A stretch of DNA of 64,000 nucleotides from Haematobia irritans (Eukaryota > Arthropoda > Insecta > Diptera > Muscidae): NCBI RefSeq assembly GCF_050003625.1, contig NC_134398.1, positions 26,257,211-26,321,210 on the forward strand, written 5' to 3'. The notes beneath the pieces were generated by a model. The model saw nothing but the letters and a program-made list of their open reading frames with translations. It did not search any database and was not told the DNA's origin. This document shows, one piece after another, positions 1 through 11,289 of the stretch. How positions within the stretch are numbered: the first letter of the stretch is position 1; every line of letters starts with the position of its first letter. Made by a program: the position numbers and the translations under genes.

Positions 1-100
1 CGTACTTGATTCTAGAAAATACATTTTAATATATTCTTTAATTTTAACTTTTTTCTTCATGTACTATCAAAGTCCATTAAAAACGGGTTAACGATAAATT
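1..100 (-). repeat. Fragment of dispersed family F
   Basis: Bases about 40-97 (an actatcaaagtcc stretch followed by a gttaacg stretch) match, in reverse complement, the segment at about 19,930-19,990. This appears to be family F sequence into which the adjacent family A copy inserted. Bases 1-40 are AT-rich with nothing recognisable. Confidence 0.5.
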
Positions 101-1290
101 TTTATACCCTGCGCCACACTGTGGAACAGGGTATTATAAGTTAGTGCATATGTTTGCAATACCCAGAAGGAGACGAGATAGACACATGGTGTCTTTGGCA
201 ATAATGCTCAGGTTGGGCTCCTGAGTCGATATAGCCATGTCCGTCTGTCCGTGAACACATTTTTGTAATCAAAGTTTAGGTCGCAGTTTTAGTCCAATCG
301 ACTTCAAATTTGGCACAAGTATGTGTTTTGGCTCAGAATAGAACCCTATTGATTTTGGAAGAAATCGGTTCAGATTTAGATATAGCTCCCACATATATAT
401 TTCGCCCGATATGGACTTATATGGCCCCAGAAGCCAGAGTTTTAGCCTAATTTGCTTAAAATTTTGCAAAAGAAGAACAATTAGTACTATAGTGTGCAAA
501 ATTTTATTGAAATCGGTTCAGATTTAGATATAGCTCCCATATATATCTTTCGCCCGATATGGACTAATACGGTCCCAGAAGCCAGAGTTTTCCCCAATTT
601 GGTTGAAATTTTGCACTAGGAGTACACTAAGTAGTGTAGTCAAGTGTGTCAAATTTTATTGAAATCGGTTTAGATTTAGATATAGCTCCCATATATAGCT
701 TTCGCCCGATTTAAACTCATATGACCACAGAGGCCAATTTTTTGCTCCGATTTAATTGACATTTTACACAGGGAGTAGAATTAGCATTGTAGCTATGAGT
801 GCCAAATTTGGTTGAAATCGGTTCAGATTTAGATATAGCTCCCATATATATGTTTTCCTGATTTCGACAAAAATGGTCGAAATACCAAAATTTTCCTTGT
901 AAAATCGCCACTGCTTAGTCGAAAAATTTTAAAAATTACTCTAATTTTCCTAAACTTCTAATACATATATATCGAACGATAAATCATAAATAAACTTTTG
1001 CGAAGTTTCCTTAAAATTGCTTCAGATTTAAATGTTTCCCATATTTTTTTTACTAACATTGTGTTCCACCCTAGTGCATTAGTCGACTTAAATTTTGAGT
1101 CTATAGATTTTGTAGAAGTCTATCAAATTCTGTCCAGATCGAGTGATATTTAAATGTATCTATTTGGGACAAACCTTTATATATAGCCCCCAACACGTAT
1201 GACGGATGTGATATGGTATCGAAAATTTAGATCTACAAAGTGGTGCAGGGTATAATATAGTCGGCCCGACTTTAGACTTTCCTTACTTGT
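101..1290 (-). mobile_element. DINE-1-like (Helentron-type non-autonomous) element, family A copy 1
   Basis: One end reads TATACCCTGCGCCACACTGT and the other is the complement of AACAAGTAAGGAAAGTC followed by a GGGC..GGCCGAC box. Near the first end is the gagtcgat..ccatgtccgtctgtcc core also seen in Drosophila DINE-1/INE-1. The body holds about four diverged ~150-bp tandem units, each marked by TTCAGATTTAGATATAGCTC (about 373, 520, 670 and 820). The open frames at 269-499 and 717-911 lie entirely in these units and are not genes. Two further large copies lie at 52,725-55,025 and 56,883-58,398. The assignment to DINE/Helentron-type elements rests on the shared core and is inference. Confidence 0.7.
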
Positions 1291-1309
1291 TTTTTTTTCT
1301 AGAATCATG

Positions 1310-1760
1310 TACACAGAAAAAAAAGTGTCTTGTAAATTTAAGGACCATTTTGACTTCCACATAGTTCAACAAATTTACTGTAATATAGTTCATTTTTCGT
1401 AACCACAACGAAAATTAACTTGGCTAAAGCAAAACTTATAAAAATTCAGTAAATGTTTTTTAGTTCACTAACTACGAAATGGGAAGGATTTTTCCTTAAA
1501 TAAATTTCCAACACAGTAGTTAATGCATCGTTGATTCTATTATAAAAATACATGGGCAATATAAAAATCTTACTACGAAATGTGGACAATTTACTAAGAC
1601 AAAATTTTGTATGGAAAAAAAATTTTGTAGTAAAAATTAACTTAACGACATTACCGATTCGTACGATGACTACCTACAGACTATTTCCCTTTTTATTATA
1701 TGTTGGAGTGTTTTTACTCACATTGAAAATTCTAGTTAAAATAGAATAAAAATTAGTTAA
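1310..1760 (+). repeat. Diverged D-family (TIR element) remnant
   Basis: Begins with ACACAGAAAAAAAAGTG, a variant of the terminal repeat of the element at 44,812-46,249. Its interior (short actacgaa, tttccttaaa and ttagttcac runs) also resembles that element. The 65-codon frame at 1,552-1,749 falls inside it and is not supported as a gene. No matching right terminus is evident. Confidence 0.4.
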
Positions 1761-2415
1761 TATAATCCTTGACAGGTGTATATAATTTTTATAGATTCCT
1801 CATAGATTTGGTATATATTTTACCTTAACTTATAGATAGAATTCCTACTAATCAATAAACGTGCTACTGGAAAATGTGAGTGCATCATGCGAGGGAGTTT
1901 TTAGAGACATTTTGTGTATATCTCGTATGATTGTTTGTGTTTGTTATTGCGTCATTTATGCTGTTGTTGGTTGTTTTGATTCTAGAGACAATGGAATGTT
2001 CCTTGTGTGTTGTTGGTATCTTTTGTGGTGAGAGTTGTTTTTTTGCAATAGCAAGATCAGAAAGGGAACGTGTGTGTGTGGAGTTGTTTTTCTTTACGAC
2101 AGGTATGTATCCCTTATGACTATTTGTGTCTTTCAGTTTTATTGTTGCATTCAGTTATGTTGATGCATTTATGAAGTGCACACGTGGATTTAATTTTGCA
2201 AAATTGTACGTGCGGTATTGGTGTTTATTAATGAAAATACATTTATTTCGAAACATTTTAGAAACTGAGAAGTGAATGATGTGATGTTAGAGGAATCAAA
2301 AACGCTTTTTATTGATAAAAAACAAATAACAGATTAAGGAACTGTATATTTCTGTTAATATGTTAGTTTAAAATTAGTGCGGATTTTAAATTGATTTACA
2401 TAAAAAATATACAAC
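1761..2415 (+). other. AT-rich segment upstream of candidate gene
   Basis: Non-repetitive within this window. It has GT-rich stretches and a donor-like ACAG/GTATGT at about 2,100. It may hold promoter or 5' untranslated exons of the candidate gene at 2,416, but no TATA box or initiator could be assigned. The 62-codon frame at 1,931-2,119 is low-complexity and is not called. Confidence 0.3.
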
Positions 2416-3182
2416 ATGAGTGGTAATAGGATGATTTATATTTATTCTACATCTGGACCACAGGTTGAGAAGCAATCATTTTTTTGAATCTATATTTTTT
2501 ATGTTACAGCAATTCCTACAGGTGAGTACTAAGTTCGAGTTTAGCCGCTAAAATTAAAAATAAATCACTAAGCAAAGTATAAAATTATACGTCTTCGATA
2601 CAAATTTAAATATAACTTGATGGAGAATAGCCCAAATCAAGTTTTTTATAAAGATTATTTTTTATAATGGATTATTAAAGAAAACTTATCATGGAAATTG
2701 CAATTTTAGCCGCTAAACTCGAACTTAATATCCACCTTAAATACTAAATGCCATACTGACAAGTGGAAATTATGTCTAATTTTATAATATTTTTTATTTC
2801 AATTATATTCTGAGAATAATTTCAACAACGTCCCATTTGTCCATGGATATGATTCCAATAATGTACCTACTGGATGGATTTTTCAATGTGGTAAGTTTTT
2901 CTGTAAACGGTATTTTGTCCGTTTTTAATAAAACCAAAATTTCAATTTATTAAAAATTATTTTTTTCACTTGCAGGTAGACAGGTCTCGTAATGGTAATT
3001 TTTTGAATATTCTTACTGTTTAATACTAATTAAGCTGATATCCTTATTGGCTCTAGGAAATACTCTTGAAAACTGTAAGTTAAAGATCAATATGAACGAT
3101 AGAATTAATTAATTAATAATATTTTTTTATATTTTGTATAACTTCAGATGCCTCTAAGCCAAATCCGCCCAACAAAAGTTAG
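2416..3182 (+). CDS. Candidate small spliced gene, 62 codons, unknown function
   Basis: Not recognised. Five short segments with GT-AG borders join in one frame: 2416-2463, 2510-2521, 2815-2890, 3057-3074 and 3148-3182. The start ATG has the fly-like context CAAC-ATG and an in-frame TAA just upstream. Exon 1 encodes MSGNRMIYIYSTSGPQ, exon 2 QFLQ, exon 3 ends GYDSNNVPTGWIFQC, and the last two encode NTLENYASKPNPPNKS and a TAG stop. Donors are GTTGAG, GTGAGT, GTAAGT and GTAAGT. AATAAA-type poly(A) signals follow at about 3,360 and 3,430. The predicted product is small, Asn/Pro-rich, has no clear signal peptide and no known motif. A 19-base segment at 2976-2994 also has good splice borders; including it shifts the frame to an early stop. 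Weak points are the 46-base first intron and very small exons. A chance run of splice-like sites cannot be excluded without transcripts. Confidence 0.4.
2529..2728. mobile_element. 200-bp palindromic MITE with TA target duplication
   Basis: Inverted termini (C/T)TAAGTTCGAGTTTAGCCGC, extending to CTAAAATT, face each other at 2529 and 2728. TA flanks both sides (2527-2528 and 2729-2730), as expected for Tc1/mariner-type MITEs. It lies in the third-exon-proximal intron of the candidate gene. Removing it with one TA leaves a 91-base intron, a normal fly size. Confidence 0.75.
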
Positions 3183-3820
3183 CCAAAATCGATGAAATTG
3201 GACAATTCAATTGAATATAGCAACTTATGCCACATATATCTTTCATATGGATAGAAAACATGGACATTTAAATTAATTAGTTTAGTCCTAATAACATAGA
3301 ATATTACTCTTTTGAAGAAGCAATTACTAACTACCGACAAGTAAATGCGTCCAACGTACTAATAAAAATATTTCCTTTATTGTATATCATAAGCCATAGT
3401 TTTGTGTAATATAATAATAATTCTTTGAAATAAAATACTGGTTGTTATAGAAAATTGACTTGTTTTGTACGAAAAATTTCTTAGTTGTATACAGGCTTTT
3501 TGTACTTTTGATTCCTCAATTTACTTTTCTCTACTTTTTTGAAAATTATACCGACAAACAGTTTATTTCAAACCAATTTCTGAATACATGTTTCCCAAAA
3601 AATTGTTAATTTTTCCGGATAGCAGGAATATTTTGAATGAGTTTAACTATATTCTTCCCACAGCATAGTAATAATGAACTAAAATACGATGTAATACATG
3701 AACTAATTTATAAGAAAATCATGAACTTATCTAGATGAAAAAAATCTTTGGCGCCAAATCATGGTCATTCTTACTATGGGTTAGTTCATTTTTCATAAAA
3801 AATAGTAAACTTTTTTTTCG
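3183..3820 (+). other. 3' flank of candidate gene with poly(A)-like signals and D-like remnant
   Basis: AATAAAAATA at about 3,360 and AAATAAAATA at about 3,430 could end the candidate transcript. From about 3,580 to 3,825 the sequence resembles D-family repeats and ends in TTTTTTTTCGGTGTAC, a variant of their terminal repeat. No coding frame is supported. Confidence 0.35.
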
Positions 3821-3960
3821 GTGTACGCAAATCAAGTACAAAAAATTGTAAAGAAAATTGTGTCTTGAAGGTATCCTTACTTCAATTCTCCACTTCTTTG
3901 GCTCGGAATCAATACCAAAATCATTAGTGTAAAGTTTTTTTTTTGCAGTGGAGGTGTGGA
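3821..3960 (-). repeat. Family F fragment
   Basis: The run with tggctcggaatcaatacc (about 3,898-3,916) and the preceding gtgtctt..gtatccttactt match 20,050-20,125 closely. It is a short dispersed-repeat fragment with no coding content. Confidence 0.55.
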
Positions 3961-4092
3961 CTCATTTCTTTTTAAATATAACTGATCCATTTCACTTTCA
4001 AATAGCTGGAAGTATACAGGAAATATTTTTTAATAAATAGTGGCTGACTAAATATTTACTACATCATAATAGTTTTTGTCTTCTTTCTTCAA

Positions 4093-4602
4093 TTAATTCA
4101 ATAAAAACAAAACATCTCCAGTGGAAATACCTCCTATTCTTTGGCAAAGTTTACGTGAGAAAATTACTTTGAAGCAAAAAACAATTGCACTGTCAATTCC
4201 CCCAATAGCAATAGTTTGGTCTACTTTCATCAAATGTGAAAATGATCGCAAATAGATATCAAAGTTTCCAGGGTATGTCGGTATGTAAAACGGAACATGG
4301 TGAAAATACACCAAAGCACATATTTCCTTTTCTTGTTTTCTCATAATAAATAAGCTAAAAATTATATTAACAACTCCGTTTAACACTGCATGAACAATGA
4401 AATATTTCAAATCCTTGGCTTGCAACTTTCTTAAGTTGTTGTTGATTCCAGCACAATGTTTTGCTTTTGTTACTAGTCGATTGATATTGTGGGAAAAACG
4501 AAAAAGAAAGCAATTTTTATGGAAGAGATTTAATGTGTGTTTTAATTTTACTGATGATATTTGGAGAATTTGAAAAATTTTCCCCGAGATAAACAAAAAA
4601 TT
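4093..4602 (-). CDS. Unidentified open exon, possible membrane-protein (chemoreceptor-like?) fragment
   Basis: Not recognised with confidence. It is the longest non-repetitive open frame of the window: about 170 codons from a TAG at 4603-4605 to a stop at 4,093. A frame this long is improbable by chance at this base composition. There is no early ATG. The TAG itself sits in TTTTAATAG, an acceptor-like site, so this is more likely an internal or terminal exon than a whole gene. Counting from the leucine codon at 4594-4596, hydrophobic segments lie at about residues 65-84 (YFIVHAVLNGVVNIIFSLFI) and 128-147, separated by a basic turn (MRKQEK). The arrangement, and residues such as INRLV and LRKLQAKDL before the first segment, would fit an insect gustatory or odorant receptor exon, but this is only a guess. 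A possible donor GAG/GTATTT lies near 4,130. No partner exon was found nearby on this strand. Confidence 0.35.
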   Translation of the reverse strand, partial: NFLFISGKIFQILQISSVKLKHTLNLFHKNCFLFRFSHNINRLVTKAKHCAGINNNLRKLQAKDLKYFIVHAVLNGVVNIIFSLFIMRKQEKEICALVYFHHVPFYIPTYPGNFDIYLRSFSHLMKVDQTIAIGGIDSAIVFCFKVIFSRKLCQRIGGISTGDVLFLLN

Positions 4603-4779
4603 CTATTAAAACGTGGAGGGTTTGCGAATGGACTACTTAATTCAACACGAGGTTATTAACAATAAGCAAATAAAATAATAAATACCCTACACCGCAATCG
4701 ATGTAAAAAAACTAATCGCTTACACGATGTATTGTGATGGCGTGGGTTGAGTGTCTTTAGCGGGATTTTGTTGATAGGA

Positions 4780-4888
4780 TAGTTCTAGGGTAGGTATATT
4801 AATAGCCTGTAGGCTCACTGAGACTTTTCAGTCCATTGTGATGCCAAAGGTGATGAACTTCTCTCTTATCATTGCCCCTTTTTACATC
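4780..4888 (+). repeat. Fragment of dispersed family I
   Basis: Contains the phrases ggctcactgagacttttcag, ccattgtgat and gaacttctctcttatca. The fragment at about 32,715-32,800 looks like another part of the same family. It lies directly next to the left end of family C. The 61-codon frame at 4,799-4,984 is not a gene. Confidence 0.4.
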
Positions 4889-4889
4889 G

Positions 4890-7035
4890 AAACAAGTACA
4901 TACAGCAGTAAGTTCGGCAGGGCCGAATCTTAAATACCCACCACCATAAATCAAATATAATAGTTTCCTTTGAAAACTCTTCATCGTAGTGGGTTACTTG
5001 ATAATATAAAGAATTTCAGGAGGGTTTGATGACAGATATTCTCCTAAGCATATCAGTTCGGAGATAAATTTAAAGATTCTACCTATGAAGACCAGATCAG
5101 ATTCTAGATTCATAACAACCGTTTCTGTTTGAGTTTTAGAGGAATCATAAACATCTCGTATAAGTGTGCAAGACAATAATGAAATAACGCCTTGATTTGA
5201 AATCTAAAATCTGTCGATTTTTACCCCCATTGTTCAAATGATTAGAAGAAGCAAAATCCGAATATTTTACTTTCAATTTCAAACTATTTTCATAATCAGT
5301 GCGCCTTCTATACACTCAAGAAGTGAAATCTGTCTATATGAAGGTCTTAGCAAATGGACCGATAAAAACTAAATCCGTTACAATTTCGGGCAAATCAGAT
5401 AAAAACTACAATTTATATAAGCCCAAGGAGTTAAATCGGAAGATAAGTCTATATTGTTGCTATGCCAAAAACATGCACCGCTACCCACCAATATCAGCAC
5501 ATTTAAATGTGGTTCTGAAAATCCTACAGAATCTACAACCCGAATCGAAGGGGGGCTTATATATACACAATATATTCGGGACACCTAAAAACCTCTATAT
5601 ATACAATTTCATGCAAAATGGATAAATACTACGGATTCCAGAAGCTCAAGAAGTAAAATCGGGAGATCGGTCTATATGCGGGCTATACCAACACATGGAC
5701 CGATAGGCACCATTTTCACCACACATATTTGTGGCCCTAAAATACCTCTAGAACTCCAATCCCAGGCAAATCGGATTGAATCTACGATTTTTCGAAGCCC
5801 AAGAAGTAAAATCAGGAGATCGGTCTATATGGGAGAATTTTCGGCGCACATTTTTATGGTCCTAAAATACTTATTTATTTCCAATTTCCTAAAATACCTC
5901 TAGATTTCTAATTTCAGGCAAATTGGATAAAAACTACGGTTTCTAGAAGCCCAGGAATAAAATCGGGAAATCGGTCTATATGAGGCTACATCAAAACACG
6001 TCTATGGTCATAAACGCCATTTTCGGCACACGTTTTTTTGGTCCTGAAATACCTCTAGATTTCGAATTTCAGGCAAATTTGATAAAGAAGTAAAATGGGA
6101 GCTATCCCAAAAAATCCTATTACCAGGTATAAGTACAAGTATGCCTGCGCCAAATTGGTAACAACTTCCTCGTACATGTATCAGTAGTAATACTTTTACA
6201 CGGTCATGACATTGGAGGAAAGTACTTCCGTTCAAGCATACCAGCAGTCGAAAAATAAGTACTTCTTCACAAGCATACCAACTCACCAAAAATGATAGTT
6301 TTACCATAAATATACTCAAAAAGTGCGAACTCATCCCTGTTGTTTGGTAATCCAACACACTCCACTCCACGCTCCACGGCATGGATCTATTCAATGATGT
6401 TATTTTATAATATATATTATGTAATATACAACTTTAGAAAACAAGGGTATATTTTATTGGCATTATCAATTAAAATTTTTTTTCTGAAATATAATTTTGC
6501 ATTACTTTTCGCTACTATTAACGGTGCCCATTGTAGAGCCGAACCCGGACCTCAAGATATGATTTTGATTACCGGTATTAATAGAAAGAATCACTTTTTG
6601 CATACCCAGGTAATACTGCAAGTAGTAACTTTTTTATTATCGGTATTACTGAAAGAATCACTAGTGCTTACCCAGTTTTTGATGGGATATCAAAACATGG
6701 ACCGATACTCACCATTTTCAGCACACATATTTATGATACTAAAATACTTCTAGATTTCAAATTTCAGGCAAATTGGATAAAAGCTACGGTTTCTATAAGC
6801 CCAAGACCCCAAAAAACCCATTTTCGAACTTGACCTGCCTGCAGACAAAAGAAGAGCTTGTGTAAAATTTCAGCACGATAGCTTCATGTAGCGCGATTAC
6901 AACAAACAGACAGATGGCCAGACGGGCATGGTTATATCGTCTTATAATTTCTCCCTGATCAAGAATATATATACTTTATATAATCGGAAATCGATATTTC
7001 GATGTGTTACAAATATATTATACCCCCATCACCAT
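4890..7035 (+). mobile_element. DINE-1-like element, family C copy 1
   Basis: The left end (AACAAGTACATACAGCAGTA, then GTTCGGCAGGGCCGAA) is homologous to the reverse complement of the family B right end. The right end, read on the minus strand, runs TATACCC, then AACACATCGAAATAT, then GTATATATATTCTTGATCAG, closely resembling the Drosophila DINE-1 core. The body has several diverged ~160-bp units with AAATACCTCTAGATTTCC and TTTCAGGCAAATTGGATAAA. Open frames at 4,994-5,176, 5,299-5,903, 6,008-6,394 and 6,340-6,753 all lie in repeat units. About 6,090-6,680 is less repetitive and may be a further insertion. Confidence 0.7.
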
Positions 7036-7248
7036 TCAATTGTTATTGAATTTGAAACTATTTTCAATTAAATGATTTAATTAATATTTTTATGAAACAA
7101 AAATTATCAATCAATTACATTTTTAATAGGATCAATATAGTTTTCCATTGCAGTGAATTGCTTCAATCATGGAGACAATTCCAACAATTTCACCAAAACT
7201 ATTTTTCAGTAATGCTCTAAGCATATTAAATAATTAATGTTTCAATAT
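7036..7248. other. AT-rich spacer
   Basis: Short non-repetitive gap between family C and a K element; nothing is recognisable. Confidence 0.3.
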
Positions 7249-7249
7249 T

Positions 7250-9552
7250 GTAACCATGGTTGCCGCAGTTAGTAGACTTCTACCAAAAATGGTAGTTTTT
7301 ACATTCCTCTTCTCAAATAAAAAGTAATTTCAATTTTCTACAAAAATAAAATTTTGACATAATTTTGTATAGAAATAAAATGTTTAAATAAAATAAAAAT
7401 AAAATTTTGAGAAATTTGTCAAAAAAATTAAAATTTTTACAAAAATTTCCATAGAAATAAATTTTGACAAAATTATAAATAAAACAAATAAAAGTTTTAC
7501 AACTATTTCTATAGAAATAAAATTTTGACAATTTTTTCTATAGAAATAAATTATTTACAAAATTTTCCCTAGAAATACAATTCTGAGAAAATTGTCTACA
7601 GAAATAAATTTTGAGATAATTGTCTATAAAAATAAAATTTTTACAATCTTGGTTTAGAAATAAAATATTGACAAAATTTTTTACAGAAATAAAATTTTAA
7701 CAAAATTTTCTATAGAAATAAAATTTTCTATAGAAATAAAATTTTGACAAAATTTTCTATAGAAATAAAATTTTGACAAAATTTTCTATAGAAATAAAAT
7801 TTGACACAATTTTCTATAAAAATAAAATTTTGACAAAATTTTCTAAACAAATAAAATTTTGAAAAAAATTTCTATAGAAATAAAATGTTCACAAAATTGT
7901 CTATAGAAATAATTTTGACAAATTTTTCTATAGAAATAAAATTTTAACAAAATTTTCTATATAAATAAAATTTTGACAAAATTTTCTATAGAAATAAAAT
8001 TTTGACAATTTTCTATAGAAATTTATTTTAACATTATTCTCTATAGAAATAAAATTTTGACAAAATTTTCTATAGAAATAAAATTTTTACAAAATTTTCT
8101 ATACAAAAAAAAATTTTGAAATAAAATTTTTACAAAATTTTCCATAGAAATAAATTTTGACAAATTTTTCTATAGAAATAAAATTTTTACAAAATTTTCT
8201 ATAGAAATAAAATTTTGACAATTTTTTCTATAGAAATAAAATTTTGACAATTTTTCTATAGAAATAAAATATTTACAAAATTTTCCATAGAAATACAATT
8301 CTGAGAAAATTGTCCACAGAAATAAATTTTGAGATAATTGTCTATACAAATAAAATTTTTACAATCTTTTTTTTAGAAATAAAATTTTGACAAAATTTTC
8401 TATACAAAAAAAAAATTTTGAAATAAGATTTTTACAAAATTTTCCATAGAAATAAATTTTGACAAATTTTTCTATAGAAATAAAATTTTAACAAAATTTT
8501 CTATATAAATAAAATTTTGCCAACATTTTCTATAGAAATTTATTTTAACAAAATTTTCTATAGAAATAAAATTTTGACAATTTTCTATAGAAATTTATTT
8601 TAACAATATTTTCTATAGAAATAAAATTTTGACAAAATTTTCTATATACAAAAAAAAATTTTGAAATAAAATTTTCACAAAATTGTCTATAGAAATAATT
8701 TTGACAAATTGTTCTATAGAAATAAGATTTTGACAAAATTTTCTATAGAAATAAAATTTTGAGAAAATTGTCTACAGAAATAAAATTTTGAGAAAATTGT
8801 CTATAGAAACAAAATTTAGACAAAATTTTCTATAGAAATAAAATATTGACAAAATTTTCTATAGAAATAAAATTTTGACAAAATTTTCTATAGAAATAAA
8901 ATTTTGACAAAATTTCCTATGGAAATAAAATTTTGACAAAATTTCTTATGGAAATAAAATTTTGACAAAATTTTCTATAGAAATAAAATTTTGACAAAAT
9001 TTTCTATAGAAATAAAATTTTGATAAAATTTTCTATACAAAAAAAAAATTAACAAAATTTTCTATAGAAATAAAATTTTGACAAAATTGTCTATAGAAAT
9101 AAAATTTTGAGAAAATTGTCTACAGAAATAAAATTTTGAGAAAATTGTCTATAGAAATAAAATTTAGACAAAATTTTCTAAAGAAATAAAATTTTGACAA
9201 AATGTTCTACAGAAATAAAATTTAGACAAAGTTTTCTATAGAAATAAAATTTTTACAAAATTTTCTATAGAAAAAAATATTTGAGAAAAAACATTTTCAC
9301 AAAATTGCTTTAAAAATAAAATTGTGACAAAATTTTTATAGAAATCAAATTTTTAAAAGATACATCACACAAATTGTCGCTGAAGGAGGGTCATTCATTA
9401 TTTCGAAGAAAAAAAATCTTATTCATACTAACCAAAAAAAATCATAAAAACTTAAAAATAAGACTTTTTAAATTTGGTAGATTCGTGGTAAAATTTGCTG
9501 CAAAGTTTGGTAGATTGTTTTTGGCAAGAGTGGCAACCGCGATTGTAACCCA
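7250..9552 (-). mobile_element. K element copy 1: MITE-like unit filled with ~29-bp minisatellite
   Basis: The left terminus has AACCATGGTTGCCGCAGT with TTCTACCAAAAATGGTAG. The right terminus at about 9,474-9,549 has TTTGGTAGATTG, then TTTTTGGCAAGAGTGGCAAC, then CGATTGTAACC. The termini therefore form an inverted pair around GGTTGCCA. Between them (about 7,320-9,350) is a continuous array of a ~29-bp unit containing TTTTGACAAAATTTTC and TATAGAAATAAAA. Short open frames here (7,313-7,531 and 8,545-8,736) are array translation artefacts (FYFYRKFCQNFISIE-type peptides). Confidence 0.8.
7320..9350 (-). repeat. 29-bp minisatellite array of K1 with higher-order duplications
   Basis: A variant pair (TCTGAGAAAATTGTC preceded by a CTAGAAATACAA-type unit) occurs at about 7,570 and 8,285, an offset near 715 bp. 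A second block (TTGAGAAAATTGTCTACAG followed by TTTAGACAAAATTTTC) recurs at about 8,758 and 9,106, an offset near 350 bp. The array has therefore grown by multi-unit block duplication as well as single-unit slippage. Confidence 0.75.
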
Positions 9553-10440
9553 CTGACCTGGAGAGCCATCCATTTTTTTATCAATATATTTAAACCATTA
9601 ATTATCTCAAAAAAAATATATATTGTGCTGTAAATCCATTGAAATATAGTAACAATTATCAATTGTTGAAATATCTTCATTTTCAACATTCATTCAGTCA
9701 TTATGGATTGTGAAACAAACCCCAAAAAAAAAACAAATACTTCAATGAAACGCCTTAAACTCTCATTATTACATTACATGGCTAAGAGTAATAGAAAAAT
9801 AAAATTAATTAAAAATTAATGTTTGTTTTTCTCTTCTAGTTTCTTTAAATAAAGCAATAAAGACCATTATCCAATGAAACGCACAAAAGATATGCCAGAG
9901 TTTATATTTTGCAACCAACATTACCAATTTGAAATGTAATTCATTGGGTTTTCAATTGTAGGCGTTGTTGGCGCTGATAGCAGTGATGATTGCAGCAATC
10001 TTAAAATAAATCTTTCCTAATTGAGGATGTCTTGAAATGCAATGCAATGATAGTTGTCTGCTTCTATGGCTATAATGACTATGGTGTCGTTGATGTCTAG
10101 TAGAAAACTGCCAGTAAAGCTTTAGATCCATTAGAGGTGACATTACATCTCATCAACAGCTCTAACGTTAATGTACTAAGAAACAAACATGACAATAAAA
10201 AACGTCACTATTTTAGTTGCGCCAACATCAGTTTCATTTCGAGATGAATTTTTTCTACTGTTTTTATTTCACAGCAAAAATTCCAAGTGAATTTCCTTAA
10301 AAGTCCACAAACAACTTAAATAGTTGCATTTTTGCAGTGGGTAAATTTAGTGGTCTCTTCTGTTTTTGGAGAAAAATGATGATGGTGCAATGCCAGACAG
10401 TGGGAGCTTCAAGAAAATGTAAATAAAATTAATTTCGAAA
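9553..10440. other. Non-repetitive AT-rich gap
   Basis: No gene, RNA or mobile element was recognised. Small open frames (9,468-9,689 and 9,952-10,143) have no supporting features. Confidence 0.3.
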
Positions 10441-10960
10441 GTATATGACATAAAGGGATTTTCTTCTTGTCGAATTATCTAAAATTGATAAACTTTTCAA
10501 TTTCGGACTCATCTTCAAGAAGAAATTATGCTATGTTTCATGTAAAAAACGTCTTTAGAAGAATGTGTTGAAAAACATATCCTACTTTTTAACGTTTTTT
10601 GCTTTCTAGTAAAAATAGCAGAAGACAACATTTTTAAAACGTTTTCATTACTTTTAAAGATTTTTTCAGAATCATTAAAGCCAAGTTGACTATATTCAAA
10701 CAAAATTTTATTTCAGGTTAAGATATCAATTTTTAAGTCGAATCACTTAATTATAAAGGCAAAACGACTTGTTTGAAAAGTTAATCGAAAACTTTATCTC
10801 AAAGAAATTCATCTTATTTGCTAAGCAAAATTCGCATTCGTATTATAAGGACATGAAATCTGTTTTTCAGTACATAATGTGACACGCCGTTTGTACTCAT
10901 CCTTCACCTTTGGACAAAACAAAGTTTGTTTTATTATAATCTTTTTTAGTCTATGTAAAT
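10440..10960 (+). repeat. Family G dispersed repeat (related to 60,900-61,240)
   Basis: Phrases such as GAAATTATGCTATGTTTCAT, TATAAAGGCAAAACGACTT and GCAAAATTCGCATTCGTATT recur at 15,590-15,620, 19,560-19,920 (inverted) and 60,920-61,200. The element type is not identified and no protein is encoded. The 62-codon frame at 10,515-10,703 is not a gene. Confidence 0.55.
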
Positions 10961-11289
10961 TTAAATTAAATTTAATTTAGATTTTGATTGTGTCAAAATA
11001 GAACTTTAATTTTATTCATTTTAATTTAATGGAATTATATAAAATATATTAATTTTTAATTTTAATCATTGATTTGAAATGATAATGGATATATTCTTTG
11101 ATGTAATAAACGATTCATTTTTTGATTCTTTTATTAGTTTTATTAGCAATTTGGCATACTTGTATAACCACGGTTGCCACAATTGGTAGAATTCTACCAA
11201 AATTGGTAGATTTTTTATTGTTTGGTAGAATTCTTGATGTCTTGGTAGATTTTGCAAAATATTCCTAAGAGGTACTTTACACAATTTTT

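Noticed and set aside
1931..2119. 62-codon frame considered as an upstream exon of the small gene
   Set aside because: Low-complexity GT-rich sequence with no clear acceptor/donor pairing into the 2,416 exon.
6340..6753. 137-codon plus-strand frame
   Set aside because: Its ends lie in family C units and it overlaps an equally long minus-strand frame. No recognisable domain.
7320..9350. Regular repeats that could suggest a CRISPR array
   Set aside because: Units are contiguous and degenerate with no unique spacers, and the context is an insect genome.
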